A DNA stretch of 40,281 nt from JARFQH01 sp041299015 (GTDB lineage Bacteria; Desulfobacterota; Desulfobacteria; Desulfobacterales; SG8-13), in the NCBI GenBank assembly GCA_041299015.1, contig JBFYWB010000009.1:1-40281 (forward strand). Reading direction: 5' to 3'. The notes below the pieces were generated by a model. That model did no database searches. It was not told the origin of the DNA and saw only the letters and a list, made by a program, of their open reading frames with translations. The position numbers were made by a program, and so were the translations under genes. Shown here one piece after another: positions 25,101-33,322 of the stretch (position 1 is its first letter; each line of letters opens with the position of its first letter).

Positions 25101-27032
25101 GAAGAAATGATCAAACTGCAGCAGCGGGCCCGGCACATGAAAGCGGGGGAAATGGGTCGCTGGAAAGCCTTTGTCGCGGCTTTCCTGCTCGGGGTGAGCA
25201 ACCTGAGGCGACGGCGGCTGCGGACCGTGTTGACCTGCGCCACGCTGATCATTCTCACCTTTATCGTCATGAGCTTCACCTCGGTGAAGTCCCTGCGTCA
25301 GCACACCCGCCTGCCGTTTCAAGATCGCGCCCCTTACGCCGGTTATCTTTTCAAAAACGTCAACTGGAAAGACCTGCCGCCCGAAAGCCTTGGCACGGTG
25401 GCCTCCTATTTCGGCCCCAAGGCGATCACGGCCCCGCGCGTCTGGCTGGAGGATGATGACCGGACCCGCACCCTGAATCTGACGCTCCAGCATCGGGAGC
25501 GGCAGTACACGGCCTACGGGGTAATCGGTCTGTCCGCCGATGAAGTGCGGGTGACCGGAATGGAAAGAATTCTGGTCGGCGGCCGGTGGTTCGACCCGGC
25601 TGAAAGCCGAGCGATTCTCATCTCCGATCGCACAGCGCAGGATCTCGGTATCGATCCCGGCTTGCGGCAGGAGCCGGAGGTGCTGTTGTGGGGCATGCCT
25701 TTCCGGGTGGTCGGCGTCTTCTCCGGCCGGAGCCTGATGGAGACCACCGATCTGGATGGAGAACCCCTGACGACGGTGACTTTTCCCAGTGAAATCTCCA
25801 TGGAAATGACCGAAGTCGAAATGGAGGCCATGGAATCCGGTGAAGAGGTCCGCAATTACGAAAGCCGGTATCAGCATGTCGATGCCGACCGCATGGTGAT
25901 CGTGCCGGACGGGTTTTTGATGTCCGCCGGCGGTAAGCTGAAAGGCATTGCCGTAAGGCCCGAGGACGGGGTGACGACGCGCGCCGAGGCCGAACGCCTC
26001 GTGGATCGCTTCGGCCTCACCCTCTTTGCGGGGGAACCGGACGGCACGTTTTTCTATCAGGCCAGCGACACGATGAGCTACAGCGGAGTTCCCAATGTGG
26101 TCATCCCCCTGGTGATTTCCGTTTTTATCGTGCTCAACACGATGATCGGCAGCGTTTACGAAAGAAAACGTGAAATCGCGGTCTACACCTCTGTTGGGCT
26201 GGCCCCCTCGCACGTATCGTTTTTGTTCATCGCCGAAGCCCTGGCATTTGCAGTGATCAGTGTCGTCCTGGGCTACCTTATGGCGCAGACGACCGCGCGC
26301 CTGTTCGCCGGGACCACCCTCTGGACCGGAATCACGGTCAATTACTCCTCGATTGCCGGAGTTGCGGCGATGGTGCTGGTGATCCTGGTGGTGCTGGCGT
26401 CCGTAATTTATCCCTCGCGGGTGGCTGCGAATATCGCCATACCAGATGTCAACCGTTCCTGGAAACTCCCGCCGGCAGTGGGGAATCGGTTACAGGTCAC
26501 TTTGCCTTTTCTGATGAATTTCCGCGAGCACTTGAGCATCGGCGGGTTTCTCCTGGATCATTTCGAAGGCCACCGCGATATTTCACACGGCCTGTTTTCT
26601 TCCGGAAGGATCGAGTTTTCCATGGCTGAGTGCCGGGTGGCCGAATATGAGCGCAACCGCCGACCTCCGGCCCAAGAGTCCGAAACCCTCGCGCAGGATG
26701 AGAATTTTTTACAGCTGACCACCGACATCTGGCTGGCGCCATTCGATTTCGGCATCATGCAGAAGGTGGCCGTCGCTTTCTGTCGATCGAGCGAAGATCC
26801 CGGCTATCTGGAGATCAGGATTCTTTTGGAGCGGCTCTCCGGGGAGGCCAACGCCTGGCGGCGGATCAACAAGGCCTTTCTGCACGAACTGCGCAAAACC
26901 CTGCTGGTGTGGCGGTCTTTGGATGCGGCCTCCAAGGAACACTACACAAGGCTGATTGCCGCCGAAGGAGAAAAACGCGCCATCGACGTCAGGCGAATTT
27001 CAGTGGCGAAGCAGCCGCACCTCCCCGCATGA
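22122..27032 (+). CDS. Giant fusion: M28 pseudopeptidase domain plus FtsX-type permease
   Basis: The 1636-residue product has a signal peptide/anchor (residues 1-26), a PA-like insert (about 85-200) and an M28 aminopeptidase-like core: AENVYGIIPG (about 232), VVVEAFYDTDTRVPG (about 250), GLGPGADEAVGIGTLLDLAR, and SVLLVATAGHAQTLAGM (about 293). In active M28 enzymes these read AHYDS, GADDNASG and GEEQGL; here the His, Asp and Glu ligands are changed, so it is probably catalytically dead. A soluble stretch with a charged, possibly coiled-coil segment follows. Three TMs lie at about 909-990, then an FtsX core (TM about 1035-1055, a large periplasmic domain, TMs about 1326-1345, 1365-1390 and 1410-1435) and a 195-residue soluble tail. 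Translationally coupled to the ATPase. Confidence 0.8.
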   Translation: MIRASRLKAAVFILAVIGMSFTAAAGQVSSADLFMSDIRELAAFGDRGTGTPGCTAAAALIRDRFTRLGLESIGSQQFAVPVIHHRESRLFLPDRQVNVAVQPVMLNAVAPQSIPAEGLQGSLVYVGNGELQHFNGKIVEGSIILMDIDSGKNWLHAASLGAAALVYLDRDTTPKMQYEQALELTPIAFPRLRMDLAAARRVFGDFETAPAGLVARTARLYSSIEWKEATAENVYGIIPGIDPQLKDQLVVVEAFYDTDTRVPGLGPGADEAVGIGTLLDLARRLNHTPPGRSVLLVATAGHAQTLAGMREMIWSVRSRSKDLRDIQRRLKNTVSRSRDAEAMLAEVNAKGVAAYLQAQSVGKGPSGQALLEAVGDPLKTEVDAISGKLMRLRLESQGDQDQDRIRELAQERRLLRRILWRSDLANLLPEETTAIERLIPQALAEYRRIAADAGQQERVLRSATALRNLAKSMEIATIVSLHLSSHGDGFGGFNYGWLYPLRPRVNRTANYRILDDVLRKGAEASTTTESSRSLYRDTLRPSRLGSWRNFFLDRPPLGGEVSALAGFLGFTFVTVNDARPLWGTPGDRPENIDADFATRQSAQVGALIDTISRAPRLHDGGLPRDGFATIAGRAKFLRHGELFPDQPAPETVVMAFQGQGRYYSMVDTMGMFFLKGVSANKMVQDKVIIEAYRFDPENGQVFWAIDKKQTGKNAYRIKVQRASVETDLVMFGCKQSVIFNLLEPRTFHFMNKYQLIDARREAQPVRYSFSRLDTWSSTIAALFLEPGTPWKLTLSDTVLGWKMLLTNADDAHPRGQGYLVDDWPSVHKTTYRVAQDMWALLGPRIRALEKHGIYNERIAQLQQEGLAVLAQARQALEDRSYDRFSKAASRSWALATRVYSDVEKTQKDVLFGVLFYIALFVPFAFCMERLLFSYADINRRILAFCGILILLIVVIYNVHPAFQLAYSPTVVILAFFIMGLSGIVTLIIYFRFEEEMIKLQQRARHMKAGEMGRWKAFVAAFLLGVSNLRRRRLRTVLTCATLIILTFIVMSFTSVKSLRQHTRLPFQDRAPYAGYLFKNVNWKDLPPESLGTVASYFGPKAITAPRVWLEDDDRTRTLNLTLQHRERQYTAYGVIGLSADEVRVTGMERILVGGRWFDPAESRAILISDRTAQDLGIDPGLRQEPEVLLWGMPFRVVGVFSGRSLMETTDLDGEPLTTVTFPSEISMEMTEVEMEAMESGEEVRNYESRYQHVDADRMVIVPDGFLMSAGGKLKGIAVRPEDGVTTRAEAERLVDRFGLTLFAGEPDGTFFYQASDTMSYSGVPNVVIPLVISVFIVLNTMIGSVYERKREIAVYTSVGLAPSHVSFLFIAEALAFAVISVVLGYLMAQTTARLFAGTTLWTGITVNYSSIAGVAAMVLVILVVLASVIYPSRVAANIAIPDVNRSWKLPPAVGNRLQVTLPFLMNFREHLSIGGFLLDHFEGHRDISHGLFSSGRIEFSMAECRVAEYERNRRPPAQESETLAQDENFLQLTTDIWLAPFDFGIMQKVAVAFCRSSEDPGYLEIRILLERLSGEANAWRRINKAFLHELRKTLLVWRSLDAASKEHYTRLIAAEGEKRAIDVRRISVAKQPHLPA

Positions 27033-27080
27033 GCGCCGACGCCGGCGGGACCCTTTTCCGGCCGACATTGGGGGGCTGGT

Positions 27081-29174
27081 TTGAACGACGGAATCGGCGA
27101 CGGCCGAGATATCGATATGGAAAACTGCGGATCGAGCCTCGAAAATGATGAAACGCGTGCCGGTAAGGACCTCAGGGCACTGCCCGCGACGGGTGCGCCG
27201 GCGGTGTCGATCCGCATGCGCGCCCTCGGGATCGGCATCCTGCTGGCGATGCTCATCTGCGCCATCACGCCGTTCAACAATGTGTATCGCTCGGCAACGC
27301 CTCTCGGTGGCGGTCATTTCCCTCTGGCCCCCTTCTTCATCCTCTTCTGGTTGATGCTGTTTACTTACGGCCTGAAAAAAATCTTTGCCAAATGGAACGC
27401 ATTGACCGGCCGCGAACTGTTGCTCATCTGGATCCTGATGGTCGTTGCCTCGGGAATCGCTTACACCGGTCTGGTCCGCACACTTTTCATCAACCTGACG
27501 GCTCCTCAACACTTCGCACACCTTGGCAGCCGCTGGGCGGAAGAACTCCTGCCGCTGCTTCCCGGCGGCCTATACCCCATGAACCCGGAGGCGGTGGCCA
27601 CTCTTTACGACGGTTTGGCCGGCGGTCGCAGCCTGAGCTGGTGGCAAGTTTTCCGACAGGTCCCATGGAGCGACTGGGTGCGGCCGCTCACGATCTGGGG
27701 TCTTTTCATCCTCACCTGCTATTTCGTGATGCTGTGCATCATCAATATCCTCAGCCGGCAGGCCATCGAGAACGAGCGCATGAACTACCCCCTCCTGCGG
27801 GTTCCGCAACTCATGCAGGAAGCTTATGACGATAATGTTTTGGGTCGCTTTCTGACGGATCGGTTTCTTCTGGCCGGGTTGATGATTCCGGTAACCCTCC
27901 ATCTGATCAACGGGCTCAATTTCTACATTCCTTCCGTACCCCAGATTCCCACACTGGTTCTGGCGGGCACCTATTTTCCAAAGCACGGCCTCTTTTCCGG
28001 CTTTTACAAACTCAAGATTTACATCTACCCGGCCTTTATCGGCTTTGCTTTTTTGACGTCCAAACAGATTTCCCTGTCCTGCTGGCTGTTTTTTATCATC
28101 GGCGGTCTGCTCTTCGGCCTCCTGGCGGTTATAGGGTACGACATTCCCGAAGCAGCGCTGGGGATCACCTTCGGCCCGACCCTCTCGCGTCCCGAGGAGA
28201 CCCAAACCGTTGGGGCCTATGCGGTATTTTTTCTCTTTCTCTTCTGGTTGGCGCGGTATCACCTGCTGAACATCCTGCGGGATGCGGTGCGCTTGCGCCG
28301 GTCCGACCCGTCCCTGGCGGAATGGATCTCCTCCCCGGTCGCCTTCTGGGGATTTTTCCTGGGTTCCGCCGCAATCATCGGCTGGTGCGTCTATTTCGGC
28401 TTGCCGCTGCTGCCGGCATTTTTGGTGGTGTGCGCCTACTTCATGGTCATGCTGGTTGCCAGCCGCGTGATCTGCCAGGGCGGCCTGGCCTATTTCACGC
28501 TCACCGACGCGCCGTTGGACGGCCTGCTCTTTATTTTCGGCGCACGGTTTTTCGGGAGCATCGGGCTGCTGATCAGTGTCGTGGTCCAGAAGGTGCTCTT
28601 TCTGGACCTGCGGGAATCTCTCATGCCGTCCCTGTTGCACGCCGGACGGGTGACCTTTCGAATGAATCCCAAAAAATTTATCATCGGCGGCATCCTGATC
28701 ACCCTCGTGGCATCTGTCGTGGTGTCGTTTGCGTCCATGTTGACCCTCTGCTACAAATTCGGCATCCGGGAACTCGACTTGGACTGGGCGCTCCGCTCGA
28801 CGGTTTCGGGATACGAGAATGTCCAGACCCTGATCGAATCGCCGATGCCCGGCGGCAAGTGGGTCCTGATTTTTTCTCTGGTCGGGGCGGTGGTCATGCT
28901 GGTGCTCGTGGTGTGTTACCACCAGTTCTACTGGTGGCCCATTCACCCGATCGGTTATCTGACGACCTACAGTTCCGCCATGCGAATCCTTTGGTTCAGC
29001 TTCTTGATCGGGTGGCTCTGCAACATCCTGTGCATGCGCTACGGCGGGGTGCAGCTGTTTAAAAGAGTGCGGTTGTTTTTCGTCGGGTTGATCATCGGTG
29101 ATTTTTTCATGGCCGGCAGCTGGGCGATTATCGGATTGTTCAGCAGCGCCAGTTATTTGGTGTTTCCTAGTTGA
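27081..29174 (+). CDS. Large polytopic membrane protein, DUF6785/DUF6784-like
   Basis: A 697-residue protein with many transmembrane segments, e.g. ALGIGILLAMLICAITPF, FILFWLMLFTYGL, LLIWILMVVASGIAY, LFILTCYFVMLCIINIL, LSCWLFFIIGGLLFGLLAVI and SLVGAVVMLVLVVCYHQFYW. The motif NERMNYPLLRVPQLMQEA after TM5-6 is seen in the DUF6785 family, whose function is unknown; weak OPT-transporter resemblance has been noted for such proteins. It lies 49 bp after the pseudopeptidase-permease gene, so probably in the same operon. Start may be the TTG at 27081 or the ATG at 27117; the segment before the first TM is polar. Confidence 0.75.
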   Translation: MNDGIGDGRDIDMENCGSSLENDETRAGKDLRALPATGAPAVSIRMRALGIGILLAMLICAITPFNNVYRSATPLGGGHFPLAPFFILFWLMLFTYGLKKIFAKWNALTGRELLLIWILMVVASGIAYTGLVRTLFINLTAPQHFAHLGSRWAEELLPLLPGGLYPMNPEAVATLYDGLAGGRSLSWWQVFRQVPWSDWVRPLTIWGLFILTCYFVMLCIINILSRQAIENERMNYPLLRVPQLMQEAYDDNVLGRFLTDRFLLAGLMIPVTLHLINGLNFYIPSVPQIPTLVLAGTYFPKHGLFSGFYKLKIYIYPAFIGFAFLTSKQISLSCWLFFIIGGLLFGLLAVIGYDIPEAALGITFGPTLSRPEETQTVGAYAVFFLFLFWLARYHLLNILRDAVRLRRSDPSLAEWISSPVAFWGFFLGSAAIIGWCVYFGLPLLPAFLVVCAYFMVMLVASRVICQGGLAYFTLTDAPLDGLLFIFGARFFGSIGLLISVVVQKVLFLDLRESLMPSLLHAGRVTFRMNPKKFIIGGILITLVASVVVSFASMLTLCYKFGIRELDLDWALRSTVSGYENVQTLIESPMPGGKWVLIFSLVGAVVMLVLVVCYHQFYWWPIHPIGYLTTYSSAMRILWFSFLIGWLCNILCMRYGGVQLFKRVRLFFVGLIIGDFFMAGSWAIIGLFSSASYLVFPS

Positions 29175-29200
29175 AATTGGAAACTTGAAACTGGAAACTC
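29171..29200. repeat. Left 7-nt periodic repeat flanking the four-helix-bundle gene
   Basis: TTGAAATTGGAAAC is followed by TTGAAACTGGAAACTC: near-7-nt units of the form (T/G)GAAACT. The reverse complement of the right-hand repeat (29583-29620) shares TTGAAACTGGAAAC exactly. It starts right at the end of the DUF6785-like gene. Confidence 0.8.
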
Positions 29201-29213
29201 GGGCGGGCCTATA

Positions 29214-29564
29214 ATGAAAGAAGTTTTTGAACTGGACGTTTACAAATTGGCCGAAGAACTGTCTGACAAGGTGTGGTATGACTTCGACAGATGGCACTTG
29301 AAGGTACAAAAAACCCTCGGGTACCAGATCATCAGGGCGGCTGACAGCATATCGGCAAACCTGGCCGAAGGATACGGCAGGTTCACCCCTGCCGAACGTA
29401 AACTCTTTTACCGCTATGCAAGAGGCTCCTTCGAGGAGACCAAAGCCTGGCTGAGAAAATTGATACGCCGCGAAATAATCACAGAAGAAGCACATCGATA
29501 CAAATATATCATTGACGAGCTGGGACCGAAACTAAACGCCTTTATTCGGAGCACAAAAGTATAG
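29214..29564 (+). CDS. Four-helix-bundle protein (23S rRNA intervening-sequence type)
   Basis: The 116-residue protein reads MKEVFELDVYKLAEELSDKV, LGYQIIRAADSISANLAEGY, GRFTPAERKLFYRYARGSFE and ETKAWLRKLIRREIITEEAH. The RAADSISANLAEGYGR helix is the family hallmark. The family was found in 23S rRNA intervening sequences and includes the bAvd accessory protein of diversity-generating retroelements; most members have no known role. It breaks the run of two membrane-protein genes, and short inverted repeats flank it (29171-29200 and 29583-29620). No reverse transcriptase or template repeat is visible, so it is not a DGR. Confidence 0.92.
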   Translation: MKEVFELDVYKLAEELSDKVWYDFDRWHLKVQKTLGYQIIRAADSISANLAEGYGRFTPAERKLFYRYARGSFEETKAWLRKLIRREIITEEAHRYKYIIDELGPKLNAFIRSTKV

Positions 29565-29582
29565 GATCGAACCGCTGCATTT

Positions 29583-29620
29583 CTGTTTCCAGTTTCAAAT
29601 CTCCAGTTTCGAGTTTCAAC
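29583..29620. repeat. Right 7-nt periodic repeat, inverted relative to 29171-29200
   Basis: CTGTTTCCAGTTTCAAATC is followed by TCCAGTTTCGAGTTTCAA. Its reverse complement begins TTGAAACTCGAAACTGG and contains TTGAAACTGGAAAC, the core of the left repeat. The repeat ends two bases before the ATG of the next gene (29622) and so replaces the space where its ribosome site should be. Confidence 0.8.
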
Positions 29621-29621
29621 C

Positions 29622-31583
29622 ATGTACGACGACAAGGAACTCAAAGAATACCGCGACCTGCTCAAGCCCCCGGATCATTTTGAAGAAGGGTTTGACTGGA
29701 AGACCGTCATCGGAGCCATTTTCATCGGTTTCCTGATGATGCCTGGCAGCATGTACCTGCAACTGGTGATCGGCACGGGTATCGGCCCGGCTGCCCGTTG
29801 GGTGACCATCATCCTGTTTGCGGAAGTAGCCAAACGATCCTATACCGAATTGAAGCAGCAGGAAATTTTTCTGCTCTATTACATGGCCGGTGCCGCCATG
29901 GCCACGCCTTTTCAGGGGCTGTTGTGGAGTCAATACCTGGTTCAGTCCGATGCCGCCCGCATGCTCGGATTGACCGAGTTAATTCCAAGCTGGATAGCCC
30001 CGCCGTCGGACTCCGATTCCCTTGTGCAGCGGAGTTTTTTTCACCGGGACTGGCTGATCCCGATCCTTTTGCTCGTCGGCACCCAGCTCATCCAACGCAT
30101 CGATCATTTCGGGCTTGGATACACCCTCTACCGCATTACCTCGGACGTCGAAAAGCTGCCGTTTCCGATGGCACCGGTGGGAGCCTTGGGGACGATGGCC
30201 CTGGCCGAATCGACCGAAGACAAGCAGAAGAGTTGGAAGTGGCGGGTTTTTTCCATCGGCGGGATAGTCGGGCTGGCATTCGGCGCCGTTTACGTGCTCT
30301 TGCCGACCGTCTCCGGCCTGGTTCTCATGGAACCGATCCGCCTCATCCCGATACCCTGGATCGAACTGACCCACTATACGGAACGGCTGTTGCCGGCGGT
30401 GGCTACGGGAATCCAGTTGGATCTGACCCTGATGTTAGTCGGCATGGTGCTGCCTTTCTGGGCGGTGATCGGCGGCTTGATAGGCGTGATCATCACCATC
30501 GCGGCCAATCCGGTCCTCTTTCGCCACGGGATCCTGCATCGCTGGCACGAAGGCATGGGGACGGTCGACACGGTTTTTGTCAATAATTTCGACTTTTACA
30601 TGAGCTTCGGTATCGGTATCGGCTTCGCGATCGCCGCCATCGGCATATGGGCGGTGCTGCGTTCCTTCGGCGCCAAGCACTCCGGACAGAAAGGCAGCCT
30701 CAGGGACCTCCTGCACACGCATGCGGAACGCGGTGATATCAACATTTGGGTTTCCATCGGGATTTACGTGGTCTCGACCCTTGCTTACGTGGGGCTTTGC
30801 GTCTGGCTCGTGCCGAATTTTCCCTGGATCTTTTTCCTTGGGTACGGATTTGTCTACACCCCCCTGGTTTCTTACATCACCGCCCGAATGGAAGGGATCG
30901 CCGGTCAATTCGTCAGTCTGCCGCTGGTGCGGGAAGCGAGCTTCATCGCCGGAGCCAGGTTCTTCGGTTACCAGGGCATCGAAATCTGGTACGCACCCAT
31001 ACCGATCCACAACTACGGCGAAGCCACGGTGCATTTCCGGCAGATCGAGTTGACTGGAACCAGCCTGCGCGGCATCATCAAAGCCGAGATCGTGGTATTC
31101 CCGGTGGTGATGATTGCCAGCCTCCTGTTTTCACAGTTCATCTGGCGCCTGGCCCCCATTCCTTCCAGCAGCTACCCCTATGCCCAGGAACTCTGGCATT
31201 TGCAGGCCCTGAACACCCTTCTGATGCAGACCGCCACACTGGAGGGCAACTCACTTTTTTTCCAGGCATTGCGGGGCAGTTACGTCATGAGCGGATTGCT
31301 GTTCGGGCTGGTGACCTATGCGCTGCTGGCCCTGCTGGGGCTGCCGGTCCTGCTGATCTACGGCGTGGTTCGCGGACTGGGTCAGTCGACGCCGCACGGG
31401 TTTATACTGGAGGTGGTCGGCGCCCTGTTGGGGCGGTTTTTCTTTCTTAAGCGCTATGGCGCCATGTGGCGGCAATACGCACCGGTGCTGTTGGCCGGTT
31501 TTTCGTGCGGAATGGGGCTGACCGGCATGTTTGCGATGGGCTTTGCGCTGATTCTGAAAAGCCTCGGCAGCCTGCAGTACTGA
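29622..31583 (+). CDS. Large polytopic membrane protein, OPT/peptide-transporter-like
   Basis: A 653-residue protein with about 14-16 TM segments (e.g. VIGAIFIGFLMMPGSMYLQL, IGGIVGLAFGAVYVLLPTVS, LTLMLVGMVLPFWAVIGGLI and IGIGFAIAAIGIWAVL). The start MYDDKELKEYRDLLKPPDHF is cytoplasmic and charged. Motifs such as GARFFGYQGIEIWYAPIPIH are also seen in relatives annotated as peptide transporters, and FFG recurs in the neighbour at 27081. Both may have come from one ancestor. No ribosome site is seen before 29622, where the 7-nt repeat ends, unless GAGTTTC serves poorly; this suggests expression changed when the repeat arrived. Confidence 0.72.
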   Translation: MYDDKELKEYRDLLKPPDHFEEGFDWKTVIGAIFIGFLMMPGSMYLQLVIGTGIGPAARWVTIILFAEVAKRSYTELKQQEIFLLYYMAGAAMATPFQGLLWSQYLVQSDAARMLGLTELIPSWIAPPSDSDSLVQRSFFHRDWLIPILLLVGTQLIQRIDHFGLGYTLYRITSDVEKLPFPMAPVGALGTMALAESTEDKQKSWKWRVFSIGGIVGLAFGAVYVLLPTVSGLVLMEPIRLIPIPWIELTHYTERLLPAVATGIQLDLTLMLVGMVLPFWAVIGGLIGVIITIAANPVLFRHGILHRWHEGMGTVDTVFVNNFDFYMSFGIGIGFAIAAIGIWAVLRSFGAKHSGQKGSLRDLLHTHAERGDINIWVSIGIYVVSTLAYVGLCVWLVPNFPWIFFLGYGFVYTPLVSYITARMEGIAGQFVSLPLVREASFIAGARFFGYQGIEIWYAPIPIHNYGEATVHFRQIELTGTSLRGIIKAEIVVFPVVMIASLLFSQFIWRLAPIPSSSYPYAQELWHLQALNTLLMQTATLEGNSLFFQALRGSYVMSGLLFGLVTYALLALLGLPVLLIYGVVRGLGQSTPHGFILEVVGALLGRFFFLKRYGAMWRQYAPVLLAGFSCGMGLTGMFAMGFALILKSLGSLQY

Positions 31584-31618
31584 TCCGCATCAGTGACGGC
31601 CTCAACGAGAAAACGATA

Positions 31619-32527
31619 GTGGCCAATCGACTCCAAGAAGCCGAACCGTCGACATGGCGGCGAATCGGATGGAACGGTGTGAGTTTCGATACCCCGATGG
31701 ATTGGGACGTCGGCACAATCGGTCACCGCTATCTGTTACTGGAAACCTCAAGGGGGCCGATTTTCGAAGTCAAGTGGGCACCGGTGAAGGGCAGATTTTC
31801 GCTTCGCACCCAGCTCAAACACCTGGCCGCTTCCCAACAGCGGCAGCTGCGCAGGGGCTTGCGGGAAACACCTATGCCGGTAAACTGGGCGCGGGCTCTC
31901 GAGCGTTTCGAGAGTCTCGGATTCGCCTGGCAGACCGATACCATCGCCGGCCGGGGTGCCGTCCTGTATTGTCCCGGGTGCCGAAGGGCCGTTCTGCTGC
32001 AGTTCTTCGAAACGACCGGGCAGCCGGCTTACGCTCATGCCGGACGGATTCTGGCCTCTTTCGAAGATCACTCCGAACGCCGAGAAACGCTCTGGTCGGT
32101 ATTCGACATCCATGCCGAAGTGCCGAAGAGCTATCACTTGAAAAGGTTTCGATTCGACACCGGCGCATACGAACTGATGTTCACAAACCGCCGGTTGCAG
32201 CTCACCCTGCAGCGCTGGGGCCCGGCTGACGCGCTCCTCAGTGCCGGCGGTCTATGCGGTTTCGAGCAGCGCTGCCTCGGGCTGTCGGCAAACCGATCCG
32301 TGAGGTTCATGCAGCGGTCGCCGCTGACCGTGGAACTGGAAGAAGGGCCTCCGAGCAATTTGCTTTTGCGGTGGTACCGGAGTTTTCAGCGGCACCCCTT
32401 GTACCGCCGTCTGCGCTTGTGGCACGAAGTCGATAAGAACCGCATACTCGGCGTGCGGTTGGAAAGCCGAAAACCGATCGAGGCAGGGGTTCTGGACGGG
32501 ATCTGCGCAGCCTATGCGACGGTTTAG
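31619..32527 (+). CDS. Conserved-looking protein of unknown family, in the operon
   Basis: About 302 residues if started at the GTG at 31619; the open frame runs back into the previous gene, so the start is uncertain. Visible pieces: WNGVSFDTPMDWDVGTIG, LLLETSRGPIFEVKWAP, LERFESLGFAWQTDTIAGRG, a Cys pair in VLYCPGCRRAVLLQFFE, and an ending GVRLESRKPIEAGVLDG. No signal peptide or TM segment is seen, so it is probably cytoplasmic. I do not recognise the family. It overlaps the PqqD-like gene by 14 bp, which links the two. Confidence 0.7.
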   Translation: MANRLQEAEPSTWRRIGWNGVSFDTPMDWDVGTIGHRYLLLETSRGPIFEVKWAPVKGRFSLRTQLKHLAASQQRQLRRGLRETPMPVNWARALERFESLGFAWQTDTIAGRGAVLYCPGCRRAVLLQFFETTGQPAYAHAGRILASFEDHSERRETLWSVFDIHAEVPKSYHLKRFRFDTGAYELMFTNRRLQLTLQRWGPADALLSAGGLCGFEQRCLGLSANRSVRFMQRSPLTVELEEGPPSNLLLRWYRSFQRHPLYRRLRLWHEVDKNRILGVRLESRKPIEAGVLDGICAAYATV

Positions 32528-32897
32528 CGGAAAGAAAAAGGGCGGGCTCCCCACGCGTGACGAAGCCCTCGCGTGTACCCCGGTCAAAAACGATCGGGTC
32601 GCGGAGTCGCGCCAGGAAAACGGGGCATTGCTGCTGTCCTATCCGGTAACCGTCCGACCCCGGCTGGCTGGATTTTTCAAGCGGTTGGGACGAAAACCCA
32701 ACGGTACATACCTTAAAAAACTAGAGCTGGATGAATTGGGAACCGATGTTTGGCAGCTCCTGGACGGCGATACCTGCGTTCAGGATGTGATCCGTCAATT
32801 TGCCGCAAGACACCGTTTGCAGCAACGGGAAGCGGAGCTGGCCGTCACCCGGTTTCTGCGCGAACTGGGCAAACGGGGGCTGATCGGACTGCGGTGA
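32514..32897 (+). CDS. PqqD-family (RRE-like) protein
   Basis: The 127-residue protein reads EALACTPVKNDRVAESRQEN, GALLLSYPVTVRPRLAGFFK, LELDELGTDVWQLLDGDTCV and QDVIRQFAARHRLQ, ending LRELGKRGLIGLR. The order strand-strand-strand, then LDELGxxVWxLLDG and a three-helix winged part, is the PqqD/RiPP recognition element fold, which binds peptides and hands them to modification enzymes. No radical SAM or other RiPP enzyme is near, so here it more likely binds a substrate or a partner of the transporter. It is the last gene of the operon; the next genes are on the other strand. Confidence 0.85.
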   Translation: MRRFSGKKKGGLPTRDEALACTPVKNDRVAESRQENGALLLSYPVTVRPRLAGFFKRLGRKPNGTYLKKLELDELGTDVWQLLDGDTCVQDVIRQFAARHRLQQREAELAVTRFLRELGKRGLIGLR

Positions 32898-32926
32898 TTT
32901 TTTCATGAATCTCGAGCGCCGCGGGC

Positions 32927-33259
32927 CTAAACCTTGGCCAGCGCTTCGTCGACGGTTGAAAAAATCGGTAAAAATGTATCGAATCCCGAGATTTCAAACA
33001 CCTCTTTGACGTAGTCCTGCATCGCACACAAAACGATATGACCATCCGTGCGTTTGAGGTCCTTGGTGGTTTTCAGAATGATGCGCAAACCGGCGCTGGA
33101 AATATAGTCGAGGTTTTCGAAATCGATGACCATGCTCCGGATACCGTTTTCAATGGCCGAAACCAACTTTTTTTCCAAGGCCGGGGAAGTGTTCGAATCG
33201 AGACGACCGTTCAGTTTGAAAATGCTGATGTTTTCTTTCTGAGTTTCGATGATGTCCAT
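32927..33259 (-). CDS. STAS-domain anti-sigma factor antagonist
   Basis: The 110-residue protein MDIIETQKENISIFKLNGRL, then DSNTSPALEKKLVSAIENGI, FENLDYISSAGLRIILKTTK, is a single STAS domain of the SpoIIAA/RsbV type. Ser54/Ser55 in YISSAGL are the candidate site for phosphorylation by the upstream RsbW-like ATPase; the unphosphorylated form would bind that kinase and release its partner. It is the last gene of the minus-strand cluster and converges with the PqqD-like gene, 29 bp away. Confidence 0.93.
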   Translation of the reverse strand: MDIIETQKENISIFKLNGRLDSNTSPALEKKLVSAIENGIRSMVIDFENLDYISSAGLRIILKTTKDLKRTDGHIVLCAMQDYVKEVFEISGFDTFLPIFSTVDEALAKV

Positions 33260-33322
33260 CTTACATCCTTTTAGAATGCATGTGCCGGGAGACTTCTAAG
33301 GGTTCACGGAAAAGGCCGCGCA

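Noticed and set aside
27570..29495. Long minus-strand open frame (641 codons) opposite the DUF6785-like gene
   Set aside because: It is the antisense of a clear polytopic membrane protein; its translation is rich in His, Gln and Asp with no recognised motif, as expected for a shadow in GC-rich DNA.
29171..29620. Diversity-generating retroelement suggested by the bAvd-like four-helix bundle
   Set aside because: No reverse transcriptase, template repeat or variable repeat is visible.
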